A DNA stretch of 64,000 nt from [Eubacterium] cellulosolvens LD2006 (GCF_000621585.1 NZ_JHXY01000012.1:46262-110261), one strand, 5' to 3'; shown: positions 43,518 through 52,348, counted from the stretch's first letter. Translations and numbers: made by a program. The notes: generated by a model not told the origin, from the sequence alone.

Positions 43518-44099
43518 ATGGGTATTAATCTTAGTAAAGGACAGAAAGTCAGCCTTACAAAAGATAATCCGGGATTAAAGAAAGTTATTGTCGGACTCGG
43601 CTGGGATGTAAATTCTTTTGATACAGGCGGGGATTTTGATCTTGACGCCTCGGCCTTTGTAGTTACCGACAGTGGAAAAGTTGCCCGACAGGAGGATTTT
43701 ATCTTTTACGGAAATCTGAAACATCCTTCAGGGGCGGTAGAGCACCTTGGTGATAACAGAACAGGTGCAGGAGACGGCGATGATGAGCAGATCAAAGTTG
43801 ATCTCTCCGCTGTACCGGAAAACTATTCCAGAATTGTCTTCACGGCTACCATTTATGATGCGGAAACAAGACGTCAGAATTTTGGTCAGGTAAATAACGC
43901 GTTTATCCGGATCTACAATGAGGAAACCGGTGAGGAAATGCTGAAATATGACCTGGGAGAGGACTTCTCCATTGAGACGGCCGCTGTTTTCGGTGAGCTT
44001 TATAAAAACAACGGAGAGTGGAAATTCAATGCCATCGGAAGCGGTTATCAGGGAGGATTAGCTGCTCTTTGCGCGAATTACGGAATTGACGTGGATTAA
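43518..44099 (+). CDS. terD: TerD-family calcium-binding stress protein, copy 1
   Basis: A 193-residue TerD-domain protein. [27 protein letters not shown] at the start, [10 protein letters not shown] and the acidic loop [12 protein letters not shown] (Ca2+ ligands), and a C-terminal [19 protein letters not shown]. These are cytosolic beta-sandwich proteins that cluster in tellurite, phage-inhibition and oxidative-stress systems. A textbook AAGGAGG precedes the ATG. Terminal [15 protein letters not shown] is typical of full-length members. Confidence 0.95.
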   Translation: MGINLSKGQKVSLTKDNPGLKKVIVGLGWDVNSFDTGGDFDLDASAFVVTDSGKVARQEDFIFYGNLKHPSGAVEHLGDNRTGAGDGDDEQIKVDLSAVPENYSRIVFTATIYDAETRRQNFGQVNNAFIRIYNEETGEEMLKYDLGEDFSIETAAVFGELYKNNGEWKFNAIGSGYQGGLAALCANYGIDVD

Positions 44100-44155
44100 G
44101 AATACCCGTTTTAATCGGCGTTTTCTTAAGATCAGAATGAAGGGAGATAGAGGGA

Positions 44156-44764
44156 ATGTCTGTTAGTTTACAGAAGGGACAGAAAGTAAGTCTGTCCAAA
44201 GATAATGCGGGGCTTGGCAAAGTTATTGTAGGACTTGGCTGGGATGAAGCTCCGAGAACATCCGGAGGCGGTCTTCTGGGAGCACTGTTCGGAGGAGGCG
44301 GCGGTCAGAATATCGATTGCGATGCTTCCGCTCTTCTTTTACAGGACGGAAAACTGAGAGATAAGGGAGATATCATTTATTACGGCAATCTGAAACACGC
44401 ATCCGGTACCGTTCAGCATATGGGCGATAACCTTACGGGTGAAGGCGACGGTGATGATGAGCAGATCGTGATCGATCTGTCTTCGATTCCTGCAAAATAC
44501 GATCGAATCGTAATTGTAGTGAATATCTACCAGGGTGTTCAGAGAAAGCAGCATTTCGGAATGATTCAGAACGCGTTTGCCCGTATCGTAGATCAGAGAA
44601 ACAATCAGGAGTTGTGCAGATATAATCTTACCGAGGATTATTCCGGACAGCTTGCTCTGATTTTTGGTGAGGTGTACAGGCACAACGGCGAGTGGAAGTT
44701 CAACGCGATCGGACAGGGAACACAGGATCCGGGACTCGGAGAGCTGACACGCAGATACATGTAA
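44156..44764 (+). CDS. TerD-family stress protein, copy 2 with Gly-rich insert
   Basis: A 202-residue TerD paralogue. It has [30 protein letters not shown], then a glycine-rich insert (GGGLLGALFGGGGGQ) not found in copy 1, IDCDASALLL, and [16 protein letters not shown]. The insert could be a flexible linker or a self-association patch. It is 56 bp downstream of copy 1 and followed by a strong terminator, so the first half of the Ter module can end here. Confidence 0.93.
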   Translation: MSVSLQKGQKVSLSKDNAGLGKVIVGLGWDEAPRTSGGGLLGALFGGGGGQNIDCDASALLLQDGKLRDKGDIIYYGNLKHASGTVQHMGDNLTGEGDGDDEQIVIDLSSIPAKYDRIVIVVNIYQGVQRKQHFGMIQNAFARIVDQRNNQELCRYNLTEDYSGQLALIFGEVYRHNGEWKFNAIGQGTQDPGLGELTRRYM

Positions 44765-44796
44765 AATCAGGTTGAAAGTGTTCACATGTTAATAAC

Positions 44797-44851
44797 AAAT
44801 GGGTAGGAAGAGACTTTCTGTTTGGAGGAAAGTTGATTCTACCCATTTTCT
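44797..44851 (+). terminator. Intrinsic terminator after the TerD pair
   Basis: AAATGGGTAG pairs with CTACCCATTT, with an inner ACTTTC/GGAAAGT stem, then TTCTT. It splits the Ter module into two transcription parts unless read through. Confidence 0.8.
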
Positions 44852-44920
44852 TGTCGCATAAGAAAATTGCTCTGCATTCCCTATGCGACACAAAACGCCC
44901 GCGGAATGCGCAGGCGATAT
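44852..44920 (+). repeat. Dispersed hairpin repeat, triple cluster copy a
   Basis: TGTCGCATA (44852-44860) pairs exactly with TATGCGACA (44882-44890) around an AAATTGCTCTGCATT core; AAAACGCCCGCGGAATGCGCAGGCGATAT follows. The outer arm sequence is specific to this copy but fully complementary. Confidence 0.85.
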
Positions 44921-44923
44921 TTT

Positions 44924-45044
44924 TTCTGGTATAGGAAATTGCTCCGCAATCCCTATACCAGAACGCTCCGCAGGATGCGCACTCGCGCGATATGTAGATG
45001 CGTTGCATCCGCGCTCGGCGCGAGAATGTCGCTAGCGACATTCT
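44924..45044 (+). repeat. Dispersed hairpin repeat, triple cluster copy b (reference copy)
   Basis: The most complete copy. Hairpin 44924-44963: TTCTGGTATAGG...CCTATACCAGAA around AAATTGCTCCGCAAT. Block 44964-45020: CGCTCCGCAGGATGCGC, ACTCGCGCGATATGTAGATG, GCATCCGCGCTCGGCGCG. Closing palindrome 45023-45044: AGAATGTCGCTAGCGACATTCT, followed directly by TTTTTA, so the end can act as an intrinsic terminator. Confidence 0.9.
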
Positions 45045-45050
45045 TTTTTA

Positions 45051-45216
45051 TGTCATAAGAAATTCCTCCGGAATTTCTATAATACAAAAACGCTCCGCGG
45101 GATGCGCAGCTCGCAGATGAGAAGATCGCTAACGCAATTGTGCTCGCGCGCCTTTCGTCCACTACGCTCCCCTCAGGAGTGAGGGGACGGGGGAGTCGAA
45201 GTCCGCTTGCGGACTT
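45051..45216 (+). repeat. Dispersed hairpin repeat, triple cluster copy c plus extra palindromes
   Basis: GTCATAAGAAATTCCTCCGGAATTTCTATAATAC, then AAACGCTCCGCGGGATGCGC (45051-45110). A GC-rich tail follows with CTCCCCTC/GAGGGGA pairing (~45168-45187) and the perfect palindrome AAGTCCGCTTGCGGACTT (45199-45216). Together the three copies fill the 470-bp gap between the TerD terminator and the lyase gene; I see no gene in it. Confidence 0.75.
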
Positions 45217-45239
45217 TGGTATGTCACAGGAAGATAAAA

Positions 45240-46211
45240 ATGGATAGAGAAGAAAAATTGAAGTATTCGTTGGGAGGGCTGCTTTACGCGCCTGCCATGA
45301 ATAAAAAGGTTCCTCAAAAAATAAAGAACGGAGAGATTCCATGTCTGACGTCCATGGCTTTTTGTCTTGAGGACACGATTCAGGATGACTGCCTGGAAGA
45401 GGCGGAGAAGTGTCTTGGGGAAATGTTACGCGAAATGCAGGATATCGATCCGGACAAAATGCCTCTCGTTTTCATCCGAATACGCACTCCGGAACACATG
45501 CGGCATGTAGTGAAACTCTACGAAGCATACAGCGGCATCATTACCGGTTATATTCTTCCCAAATATGATTTGTCAAATATGGAAGAATATATGAAAATCG
45601 TAACACAGATGAACGAGGGAAATAGCCGGAAAACCTATGTAATGCCGATCCTTGAGACCCGCATGGTTGCCGACATTGCCACAAGGGCAGGAGCTTTACA
45701 GAAGATCAAAGAATTGCTGGATACCAACAGGGAATACATTCTGAATGTCAGAGTCGGAGGCAATGATTTCTGTAATCTGTACGGGTTGAGGCGCCTGTCT
45801 TCACAGACCATTTACGATATCGGCGTGATCCGGGATATTTTTGTGGATATTATAAATATTTTTGCGGCGGATTACGTCGTATCCGGTCCCGTGTGGGAGT
45901 ATTTCGGCATGAAACCGGACGGGAAGTGGGATGCCGGATTGATGCGGGAATCCGAACTGGACCGGATCAACGGGTTCATCGGAAAGACAGCCATTCATCC
46001 TTCGCAGCTGCCGGTTATTTTTGAAAGTATGAAGGTGAGGCGATCCGATTACGATGACGCCCTTGGAATTCTCGGATGGAATGACGGGGAACTGGGCGTG
46101 GCCAAGAGCAAAAAAGGCGACCGGATGAACGAAGTCAAGGTTCACAGGAAGTGGGCGAAAAAGATTGTTCTTCTTGCGGAAATATACGGAATGAAAGAGG
46201 AGCAGGAATAA
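45240..46211 (+). CDS. HpcH/HpaI (citrate-lyase-beta-like) C-C lyase of the Ter module
   Basis: A 323-residue TIM-barrel lyase-like protein: LKYSLGGLLYAPAMNKKVPQKI, FCLEDTIQDDCLEEAE, VFIRIRTPEHM, IGYILPKYD-like strand, NVRVGGNDFCNLYGLRR, and the late GFIGKTAIHPSQLPVI typical of CitE-type enzymes (SGKxxIHPxQ). It is a standard member of the Ter-linked biosynthetic module, for which comparative genomics predicts synthesis of a nucleoside-like metabolite. The frame is open 11 codons upstream; AGGAAG 8 bp before ATG 45240 fixes the start. Confidence 0.88.
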   Translation: MDREEKLKYSLGGLLYAPAMNKKVPQKIKNGEIPCLTSMAFCLEDTIQDDCLEEAEKCLGEMLREMQDIDPDKMPLVFIRIRTPEHMRHVVKLYEAYSGIITGYILPKYDLSNMEEYMKIVTQMNEGNSRKTYVMPILETRMVADIATRAGALQKIKELLDTNREYILNVRVGGNDFCNLYGLRRLSSQTIYDIGVIRDIFVDIINIFAADYVVSGPVWEYFGMKPDGKWDAGLMRESELDRINGFIGKTAIHPSQLPVIFESMKVRRSDYDDALGILGWNDGELGVAKSKKGDRMNEVKVHRKWAKKIVLLAEIYGMKEEQE

Positions 46212-46285
46212 GTGATTTCAGGGAGTTGTCCTGCATATCGCTCGAAAGCAACACCGATAAGATGATGAGGAGTGTTTGATAATTG

Positions 46286-47407
46286 ATGACCTATACAGAG
46301 TCGGATCTGCTTAGACTTGCTAAGCGTTTTCATAATACGAAAAGGACATATCTGCTGGTGAATCCCCTGCAGGGGAAGCATTTGGCGGTAAGTCCCTCAA
46401 AAGCTACGGCCATGTTTCACGCGCTGGGAAAAAAAGTAAGGGAAACCTGCGGGGACGCAGGGCTTATCATTGGCTTTGCCGAGACGGCGACTGCTCTTGG
46501 AATGGGTGTTGCAGAGGAAATGCCGGAGAGCTGTGTTTATGTGCATACGACCAGGGAGCGTGTTCCCGAAGAAGAACACTGGATCGAATTTTGTGAAGAA
46601 CACAGTCACGCCGTGGATCAGAAGCTTTCCGCTTCACACATTTCGGAGTGGCTGAAGAACACGCAGGTGGTTGTTTTCGTTGACGATGAGATCTCAACGG
46701 GAAAAACACTGATCAATTTTGTGACAAGATTGAGGGAAGTATATCCAGAGATAGAAAATAAGAGACTTGTCGCAGCGTCTCTGATCAACCGTGTATCCGA
46801 CGAGAACAGGTTAAAAATGGAACGGTGCGGTATCGAAGGGGTCTCACTTCTCAAGATGGATGAGCTTGATTACGCGGAAGCGGTCAGGCGATTCACGATC
46901 GAAGAGGCGAAAGAACCGGTCGAATGCGTGGAAGCTCTCTCATTGAATGAGATAATATCGAAAGTACAACTGATGAACCCGCGTCTGGGTGTTTCCGTAT
47001 CGGAATACGTGAATAACGTCCGCGCGTTCGCGGATCTTGTCGCGGCAGAGATCCATCATTCCGGGCACACGAAAAGTATTCTCGTGCTTGGCACGGAAGA
47101 GTGCATGTACCCGGCGATTGTACTTGGTGAGAAACTGGAAGAGAAGTACAAATATAACGTATACACACATGCGACGACGAGAAGCCCCATCGGAATCTGT
47201 ACAGATGAGGGGTATCCCGTTCAGAGCGGTTGCAGGCTGAAAAGTTTGTATGACCGGGAGCGGATCACATACATATACAATTTAAGGAAATATGATCAGG
47301 TAATTGTTGTGACAGACAGCAAAGACTGTTCTTCCGATTCATCGGAAACACTGAAAAGGGCACTGGCTCAAAGCGGAAATGACAACATCCTTCTGATCAG
47401 GGGGTAA
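46286..47407 (+). CDS. Phosphoribosyltransferase-TRSP protein of the Ter module
   Basis: A 373-residue two-domain protein. The first half is an orotate-PRTase-like fold: LIIGFAETATALGMGVAEEM, with VVFVDDEISTGKTLINFV as the PRPP-binding motif (DDEISTGKT). The second half, from ~230 (VSEYVNNVRAFADLVAAEI...SILVLGTEECMYPAIVLGEKLEEKY), corresponds to the TRSP domain that accompanies Ter-module PRTases. It probably attaches a base-like group to phosphoribose. A GTG/TTG-rich start region: the ATG at 46286 follows a TTG codon, with GGAG ~13 bp upstream. Confidence 0.88.
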   Translation: MTYTESDLLRLAKRFHNTKRTYLLVNPLQGKHLAVSPSKATAMFHALGKKVRETCGDAGLIIGFAETATALGMGVAEEMPESCVYVHTTRERVPEEEHWIEFCEEHSHAVDQKLSASHISEWLKNTQVVVFVDDEISTGKTLINFVTRLREVYPEIENKRLVAASLINRVSDENRLKMERCGIEGVSLLKMDELDYAEAVRRFTIEEAKEPVECVEALSLNEIISKVQLMNPRLGVSVSEYVNNVRAFADLVAAEIHHSGHTKSILVLGTEECMYPAIVLGEKLEEKYKYNVYTHATTRSPIGICTDEGYPVQSGCRLKSLYDRERITYIYNLRKYDQVIVVTDSKDCSSDSSETLKRALAQSGNDNILLIRG

Positions 47408-47413
47408 CAGAGA

Positions 47414-48466
47414 GTGTTTGGTACTTACAAAAAAGATGACGTCACCATATTGTTGAAAGACATCTCCGGCCTGGTGGAGCCGCAGAGCACGGAAGAGCGG
47501 GAAAGAGAGATTCAGAACGGTCGACACTACTGTGAAATGCTGCCCATCGAATATAAACCATCGGCGGCGTATGAGGCAGCGTTTGAGGACGCCCTCGAAA
47601 GATACAGTTCACTGACCGCGAATGCCGTGGCGTCCGTTGCGCAGAAAATCTGGAAAGCCAAAGGGAAGAACGCGGCGCTCGTATCGCTTGCCAGAGCAGG
47701 CACGCCGATCGGTATTCTGATCAAATGCTATATCCGGATGAAATATGGAGCAGAGATCGACCATTACTCGATTTCGATCATCCGGGGCAGGGGAATCGAC
47801 CACAATGCCATACGATACATTCTCTCCCGGCATAAGGGAGAAGACATCCAGTTTGTCGACGGCTGGACAGGAAAGGGCGCGATCCAGAGGGAACTGAACA
47901 AAGCTATGGAAGCGTACCCGGAGATTGATCCCGGACTTGCGGTATTGTCAGATCCTGCGTATGTCGCGGAAGTATGCGGTACACACGACGACTTCCTGAT
48001 CGCGAGTTCGTGCCTCAACTCCACTGTTTCCGGTCTGCTGAGCCGCACATTTTTGCGGTCGGATATCATAGGAGCCGATGATTATCACGGTGCTGTTTTT
48101 TATAGAGAGCTGAAGGACAGAGACGTGACTTACCATTTTATTGAGGCGGTGCAGAGTAAATTTCAGTTCGACGATCTTGAAGACGGAGGGGACGCAGACC
48201 GGAGTGGCTCTGCGCTGGAAGAAGTAAAGGAAATCGCCCGTCAGTATGGGATCAGCGATATCAATCTTGTGAAACCGAGTATCGGTGAGGCGACCCGGGT
48301 ACTTCTGAGAAGACTTCCGTGGAAGATGCTGGTTCACAGTATGGATGATGAGGAGCATCTGGGACATTTATACCAGCTTGCCAAAGAAAAGAAAATTGAA
48401 ATCGTTGAATACCCGCTGAAGCATTACAGGGCATGCGGGATCATCAAATCGCTGGCGGATACATAA
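47414..48466 (+). CDS. StiP-family protein with PELOTA-type RNA-binding domain
   Basis: A 350-residue protein: residues ~1-260 match the StiP family (PRTase-like; annotated as cysteine protease in some databases), with DVTILLKDISG, NAALVSLARAGTPIGILIKCY, SIIRGRGIDHNAIRYIL and FVDGWTGKGAI, the last resembling a PRPP loop. Residues ~270-350 form a PELOTA_1-like domain (DINLVKPSIGEATRVLLRRLPWKMLVHSMDDEEHLGHLYQLA). GTG start 6 bp after the upstream stop. A core part of the Ter biosynthetic module; catalytic role not proven. Confidence 0.88.
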   Translation: MFGTYKKDDVTILLKDISGLVEPQSTEEREREIQNGRHYCEMLPIEYKPSAAYEAAFEDALERYSSLTANAVASVAQKIWKAKGKNAALVSLARAGTPIGILIKCYIRMKYGAEIDHYSISIIRGRGIDHNAIRYILSRHKGEDIQFVDGWTGKGAIQRELNKAMEAYPEIDPGLAVLSDPAYVAEVCGTHDDFLIASSCLNSTVSGLLSRTFLRSDIIGADDYHGAVFYRELKDRDVTYHFIEAVQSKFQFDDLEDGGDADRSGSALEEVKEIARQYGISDINLVKPSIGEATRVLLRRLPWKMLVHSMDDEEHLGHLYQLAKEKKIEIVEYPLKHYRACGIIKSLADT

Positions 48467-48467
48467 C

Positions 48468-49247
48468 ATGAAGAAAATACTTTTTGCGTGTGATTTAGAT
48501 AATACACTGATCCACTCATACCACAGGAAAAAAGACGGCGATGTGTGTATTGAGTGGCTGAACGGAAATGAACAGGGCTATATCTCCCAGGCGGCAGTGA
48601 AACTGCTGGCGCAGGTGGTGGACGAGGTGCTTTTCGTGCCGGTCACGACAAGATCTATTGAGCAGTATCTGCGGATTCAGTGGCTGTCGGACACAACTCC
48701 GGAATATGCGGTTACAACGAACGGGGCAATCGCTCTGGAGAATACCGGGATCGATACTTCATGGAAGGCGGAGAGCGACGCACTGCTGGAGGACTATAAG
48801 GGCGAATTACAGCAGATGATGTCGCTGCTCGACAAAGAGGAGGATTTGCTCAGGAACAGGTACGTGGACGGCATGTATGTCTTTGCCATCGGCAGGGAAG
48901 GCGCGGATGTCCCGGCGATCGTCAAACGTTACAATGCACAGTCGACTCTGCAGGTGGCCGCCTCCGGAAAAAAGGTATACTTCTTTCCGCCGGCGTTCAA
49001 CAAAGGAAGCGCTCTGGAGAGACTTATGGCAAAAAACAAGCCCGATTTTGTCATCTGCGCCGGAGATACGGCAATCGATCTTCCGATGCTGGAAAGGGCA
49101 GATCTGGCTCTATGCAGGGAAGAGATCTTTGACGAAATCAGGAATCCGAACAAGAGAATTTTTGCGGACGAAAAGGAGCTGTTAGAGTACGTCTTAACGT
49201 TTACAAGGCAAATGAAAAAAGATACTGCATTAGAGGCAAATCTATAA
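48468..49247 (+). CDS. HAD-family phosphatase of the Ter module
   Basis: A 259-residue HAD hydrolase of the Cof/sucrose-phosphatase-like type. Motif I is FACDLDNTLIHS (nucleophile Asp), a cap domain lies at ~75-175, the motif III Lys is in FNKGSALERLM, and motif IV is ICAGDTAIDLPML. It probably dephosphorylates the nucleotide-like intermediate made by the upstream enzymes. It starts 1 bp after the StiP stop and is the last gene of the module; a decayed CPBP fragment follows at once. Confidence 0.9.
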   Translation: MKKILFACDLDNTLIHSYHRKKDGDVCIEWLNGNEQGYISQAAVKLLAQVVDEVLFVPVTTRSIEQYLRIQWLSDTTPEYAVTTNGAIALENTGIDTSWKAESDALLEDYKGELQQMMSLLDKEEDLLRNRYVDGMYVFAIGREGADVPAIVKRYNAQSTLQVAASGKKVYFFPPAFNKGSALERLMAKNKPDFVICAGDTAIDLPMLERADLALCREEIFDEIRNPNKRIFADEKELLEYVLTFTRQMKKDTALEANL

Positions 49248-49248
49248 G

Positions 49249-49506
49249 AAAAAGGTCAAAATTTCCGGCCTGGTATTCGGTTACCTGCACGTAGTCAGTG
49301 TCGACTTCTCCAACCTGCAGCAGACCTTGCAGTTCGCGCTGAAAATCCTGAACCTGCTTATTGCCGGAGCGACTTATATGATCCGCTACTGGAAGACAAG
49401 AAATCTGTTGGGACTGGCGATCGTACATGATGTGAACGAGCAGGATGAATGGTCATTGACAATATACCCCAAGGGGGTATATTATGTGTGCAATGAGATA
49501 CCCTGA
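49249..49506 (+). pseudogene. CPBP intramembrane protease remnant
   Basis: Starting right after the HAD stop, one frame reads ISGLVFGYLHVVSVDFSNLQ, then ALKILNLLIAGATYMIRYWK and GLAIVHDVNEQDEW. This matches the FGxxH... / YxxTxNL...HxxND region of CPBP (CAAX-protease/Abi) proteins. The N-terminal half with the EExxxR motif is absent, and there is no start. After ~49450 the frame runs into the copA control region and stops at 49504. A deletion remnant. Confidence 0.65.
49456..49485 (+). promoter_or_regulatory. copA promoter overlapped by CsoR-type operator 1
   Basis: TTGACA (49456-49461), an 18-bp spacer, and TATTAT (49480-49485). The spacer is almost filled by the near-perfect palindrome ATATACCCCAAGGGGGTATAT (49462-49482), a TACCC...GGGTA box as bound by CsoR copper repressors. 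Binding there would block RNA polymerase; Cu(I) would release it. No csoR gene is in the window, so the regulator acts from elsewhere. Confidence 0.85.
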
Positions 49507-49514
49507 AGGGGTAT
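49498..49514 (+). promoter_or_regulatory. CsoR-type operator 2
   Basis: ATACCCTGAAGGGGTAT, a second TACCC-N4-GGGGTA palindrome 36 bp downstream of the first, in the early leader of copA. Two boxes at this spacing could give cooperative repression. Confidence 0.8.
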
Positions 49515-49616
49515 GTTGAGGAATTGTACGAAGTCATTTATGATGAAAGTGTTTCGATGAATAATCCAATATCGTTTGCATGAGGTATTCGGAGCACATG
49601 TGCATAGGAGAAAACG

Positions 49617-52172
49617 ATGGAACAGTATAAAGTGACAGGGATGAGCTGTGCCGCCTGCCAGACCAGAGTGGAAAAGGCCGTAAGTGCTGTTGAAGGTGTG
49701 GAGAGCTGCGCCGTGAGCCTTCTGACAAACTCCATGGGGGTGGAGGGCTCGGCTCGTCCGGAAGAGATCATAGCAGCGGTGGAAGCCGCCGGCTACGGAG
49801 CCAGTGTTAAGAGTGGAAAGGCAGAAGGAAGTAAGGGAGCATCGGCGGATGATGCCCTTAAGGACACCGAAACGCCCGTCATGAAAAAGAGGCTTGCGGC
49901 GTCGGTTATCCTTCTGATTCCACTGCTGTATGTCTCCATGGGGCATATGTTGTGGGACTGGCCGCTGCCGGGATTTCTGGTGGGGAATCATGTGGCCATG
50001 GGATTGTATCAGCTCCTGTTGTCAGGACTGGTGCTGGTCATCAACCAGAAGTTTTTTATAAGCGGTGTGAAAGGCCTGATTCACAGATCTCCGAACATGG
50101 ATACCCTGGTGGCGCTGGGAGCCGCCGCGTCTTACGGCTACAGTGTCGTCGCTCTCTTTGCCATGACAAGAGCGGTTCTGAATAACGACGAGAGCCGGGT
50201 CATGTACTACATGAATCAGTTTTACTTTGAGGCGGCCGCAATGATCCTGACCCTGATCACGGTGGGCAAGATGCTGGAAGCCCGGTCTAAAGGAAGGACA
50301 ACCAACGCGCTGAAAGGTCTGATGGATCTTTCCCCGAAGACGGCGGTGCTCCTCAGGGACGGATCAGAGGTGAACGTTCCGATTGAGAGGGTAAAGGTCG
50401 GAGACAGCTTTGTCGTAAGACCCGGAGACAGCATACCCGTGGATGGTATAGTTGTAAAAGGGGAGAGTGCCGTGAATGAATCGGCCCTTACCGGGGAGAG
50501 CATTCCGGTGGAAAAAAGAGCGGGAGATACCGTATCTGCCGCAACTGTAAACACCTCCGGCTACATGGTCTGTGAGGCAACGCGCGTCGGTGAAGATACG
50601 ACGCTGTCTGCCATCATCCGGATGGTAAGTGACGCGGCGGCGACAAAAGCTCCGATCGCCAAGATCGCGGACAAGGTTTCGGGCGTATTCGTCCCTGCGG
50701 TGATCAGTATCGCGCTTGTCACTTTTATTGCGTGGCTGCTGGCGGGACAGACCGTGGGCTACGCGATTGCGCGGGCAGTAGCGGTTCTCGTCATAAGCTG
50801 TCCCTGTGCCCTTGGGCTTGCCACACCGGTAGCCATTATGGTGGGAAACGGCGTGGCGGCGAAAGCCGGCATTCTTTTTAAGACGGCGGCATCTCTGGAA
50901 CAGGCTGGCAGAACGCAGATTGTCGCTCTGGACAAGACAGGAACCATCACAACCGGAGCGATGAGTGTCACCGATCTTTATCCATCGGAAGGTGTTACTG
51001 CGGAAGAACTCCTGACGGTGGCGTACGCTCTTGAGTCAAAGAGTGAACATCCGATCTCAAAGGCGGTTACGGATTATGCCACAGAGAAGAACGTTCCCCT
51101 TAAAGAGACAGCCGCGTTTGAGGTTGTGTCCGGAAACGGACTGAAAGCCGGACTCGGTGAGGACGAGATCATCGGCGGAAGCGCAGCCTTTATCGGCAGT
51201 ATTCTCGGGGAATTGGGTAAAGAGACGGAGGCGATTGTGCGTCGGCTTGCTATGACGGGAAAGACGCCGGTTCTTTTCGCGAAAGCAAACAGGCTTCTCG
51301 GCGTCATCGGGGTATCCGATGTGATCAAAGAGGATTCGCCGGAAGCCATTGCGGAACTGAAGAAACTGGGAATCCGCACCGTAATGCTCACCGGTGACAA
51401 TGAGGTCACGGCTGCGGCCATTGCGAAACAGGCCGGTGTCGATGAAGTCGTAGCATCCGTGAAACCCGACGGAAAAGAGGCCGTGATCCGGGAACTCATG
51501 GGCCACGGCGCGGTGACAATGGTGGGGGACGGCATCAATGACGCGCCGGCGCTTACTTCGGCAAATCTCGGAATCGCGATCGGAGCCGGAACGGATGTGG
51601 CCATTGACGCGGCGGATGTGGTACTGATGAAGAGCAGTATAAAGGATGTCGCTGCCGCCATCAGGATTTCGAGAAGTACTCTGAGGAATATTCACGAGAA
51701 TCTCTTCTGGGCGTTTTTCTACAATGTTCTGGGAATTCCGCTGGCCGCAGGCTGCTATGCGGCACTTTTCGGCTGGGAACTGAATCCTGTCTTCGGCGCG
51801 GCAGCCATGGGACTCTCGAGTTTTTGCGTGGTGACCAACGCGCTTCGGCTCAACTGGATCAGACCCTATGACAGCAGCAGAGATAGACGGATGAAACAGG
51901 CGATATCCTGTCAGCTGACAGAACAGCATACAAAGAATGAAACAGAAAAGGAGAATAAGGAAATGAAGATCAAAGTAAACGGAATGATGTGCGGACATTG
52001 TGAGGCTCACGTAAAGACGGCACTGGAAGCCATCGACGGAATCGAGAGCGCAGCACCTTCCCACGAGGAGAATCTGGTTTCGATTGTAAAAAACGGCGAT
52101 GTGGATGAAGCGGTCATCAAGGAGGCTGTTGAGGATGCCGGATACGAGTACGCGGGTGTTGAGGATTGCTGA
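49617..52172 (+). CDS. copA: Copper-exporting P1B-type ATPase with C-terminal CopZ-like domain
   Basis: An 851-residue Cu(I) efflux pump. N-terminal HMA domain with [12 protein letters not shown]; eight-helix membrane region; TGES actuator; the metal-site CPC in [12 protein letters not shown] (~394); DKTGT phosphorylation site (~438); SEHPISKAV (HP motif, ~480); [10 protein letters not shown] hinge. After the last helix (~770), a charged linker rich in Lys/Glu/Asn leads to a second HMA domain (783-851; [11 protein letters not shown]), which is unusual because extra HMA domains are normally N-terminal. Controlled by two CsoR-type operators. The frame is continuous. Confidence 0.95.
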   Translation: MEQYKVTGMSCAACQTRVEKAVSAVEGVESCAVSLLTNSMGVEGSARPEEIIAAVEAAGYGASVKSGKAEGSKGASADDALKDTETPVMKKRLAASVILLIPLLYVSMGHMLWDWPLPGFLVGNHVAMGLYQLLLSGLVLVINQKFFISGVKGLIHRSPNMDTLVALGAAASYGYSVVALFAMTRAVLNNDESRVMYYMNQFYFEAAAMILTLITVGKMLEARSKGRTTNALKGLMDLSPKTAVLLRDGSEVNVPIERVKVGDSFVVRPGDSIPVDGIVVKGESAVNESALTGESIPVEKRAGDTVSAATVNTSGYMVCEATRVGEDTTLSAIIRMVSDAAATKAPIAKIADKVSGVFVPAVISIALVTFIAWLLAGQTVGYAIARAVAVLVISCPCALGLATPVAIMVGNGVAAKAGILFKTAASLEQAGRTQIVALDKTGTITTGAMSVTDLYPSEGVTAEELLTVAYALESKSEHPISKAVTDYATEKNVPLKETAAFEVVSGNGLKAGLGEDEIIGGSAAFIGSILGELGKETEAIVRRLAMTGKTPVLFAKANRLLGVIGVSDVIKEDSPEAIAELKKLGIRTVMLTGDNEVTAAAIAKQAGVDEVVASVKPDGKEAVIRELMGHGAVTMVGDGINDAPALTSANLGIAIGAGTDVAIDAADVVLMKSSIKDVAAAIRISRSTLRNIHENLFWAFFYNVLGIPLAAGCYAALFGWELNPVFGAAAMGLSSFCVVTNALRLNWIRPYDSSRDRRMKQAISCQLTEQHTKNETEKENKEMKIKVNGMMCGHCEAHVKTALEAIDGIESAAPSHEENLVSIVKNGDVDEAVIKEAVEDAGYEYAGVEDC
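51963..52172 (+). CDS. copZ: Internal in-frame CopZ-like copper chaperone start
   Basis: Within copA, AAAAGGAG (51946-51953) stands 9 bp before an in-frame ATG at 51963, an ideal ribosome site. Translation from there gives a 69-residue protein ([24 protein letters not shown]...) that is exactly one HMA domain, the size of CopZ. The linker before it is low-complexity. Either a copA stop was lost and fused an adjacent copZ, or the locus makes both a fused and a free chaperone. Separate expression is inferred, not shown. Confidence 0.6.
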   Translation: MKIKVNGMMCGHCEAHVKTALEAIDGIESAAPSHEENLVSIVKNGDVDEAVIKEAVEDAGYEYAGVEDC

Positions 52173-52266
52173 TCAAAACCAGGTGGAAGCTAAGTGGAAG
52201 CAAACTTGAAAAATGTGGCATCGCATTCATGTGACTCTATTCGTGAGGATTCCGAACACACGGCTC

Positions 52267-52295
52267 TTTATATCTTTTCCAAAGAATTGTATAAT
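52267..52295 (+). promoter_or_regulatory. Promoter of tcdA
   Basis: TTTATA, a 17-bp spacer, and a perfect TATAAT (52290-52295). Transcription would begin near 52302, just before the gene. Confidence 0.7.
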
Positions 52296-52348
52296 CAGTT
52301 TATGTGAAACATAAGATGAATAACAAAGATAGGCTGAGGGAAAAAGAG

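Noticed and set aside
44852..45216. CRISPR array
   Set aside because: Repeats are few, unequal in length, palindromic with variable arms and without regular spacers; no cas genes are near.
51880..51965. Programmed frameshifting to make CopZ, as in E. coli copA
   Set aside because: The CopZ-like part is in the same frame and has its own ribosome site; no slippery run with a stop in the alternate frame is evident.
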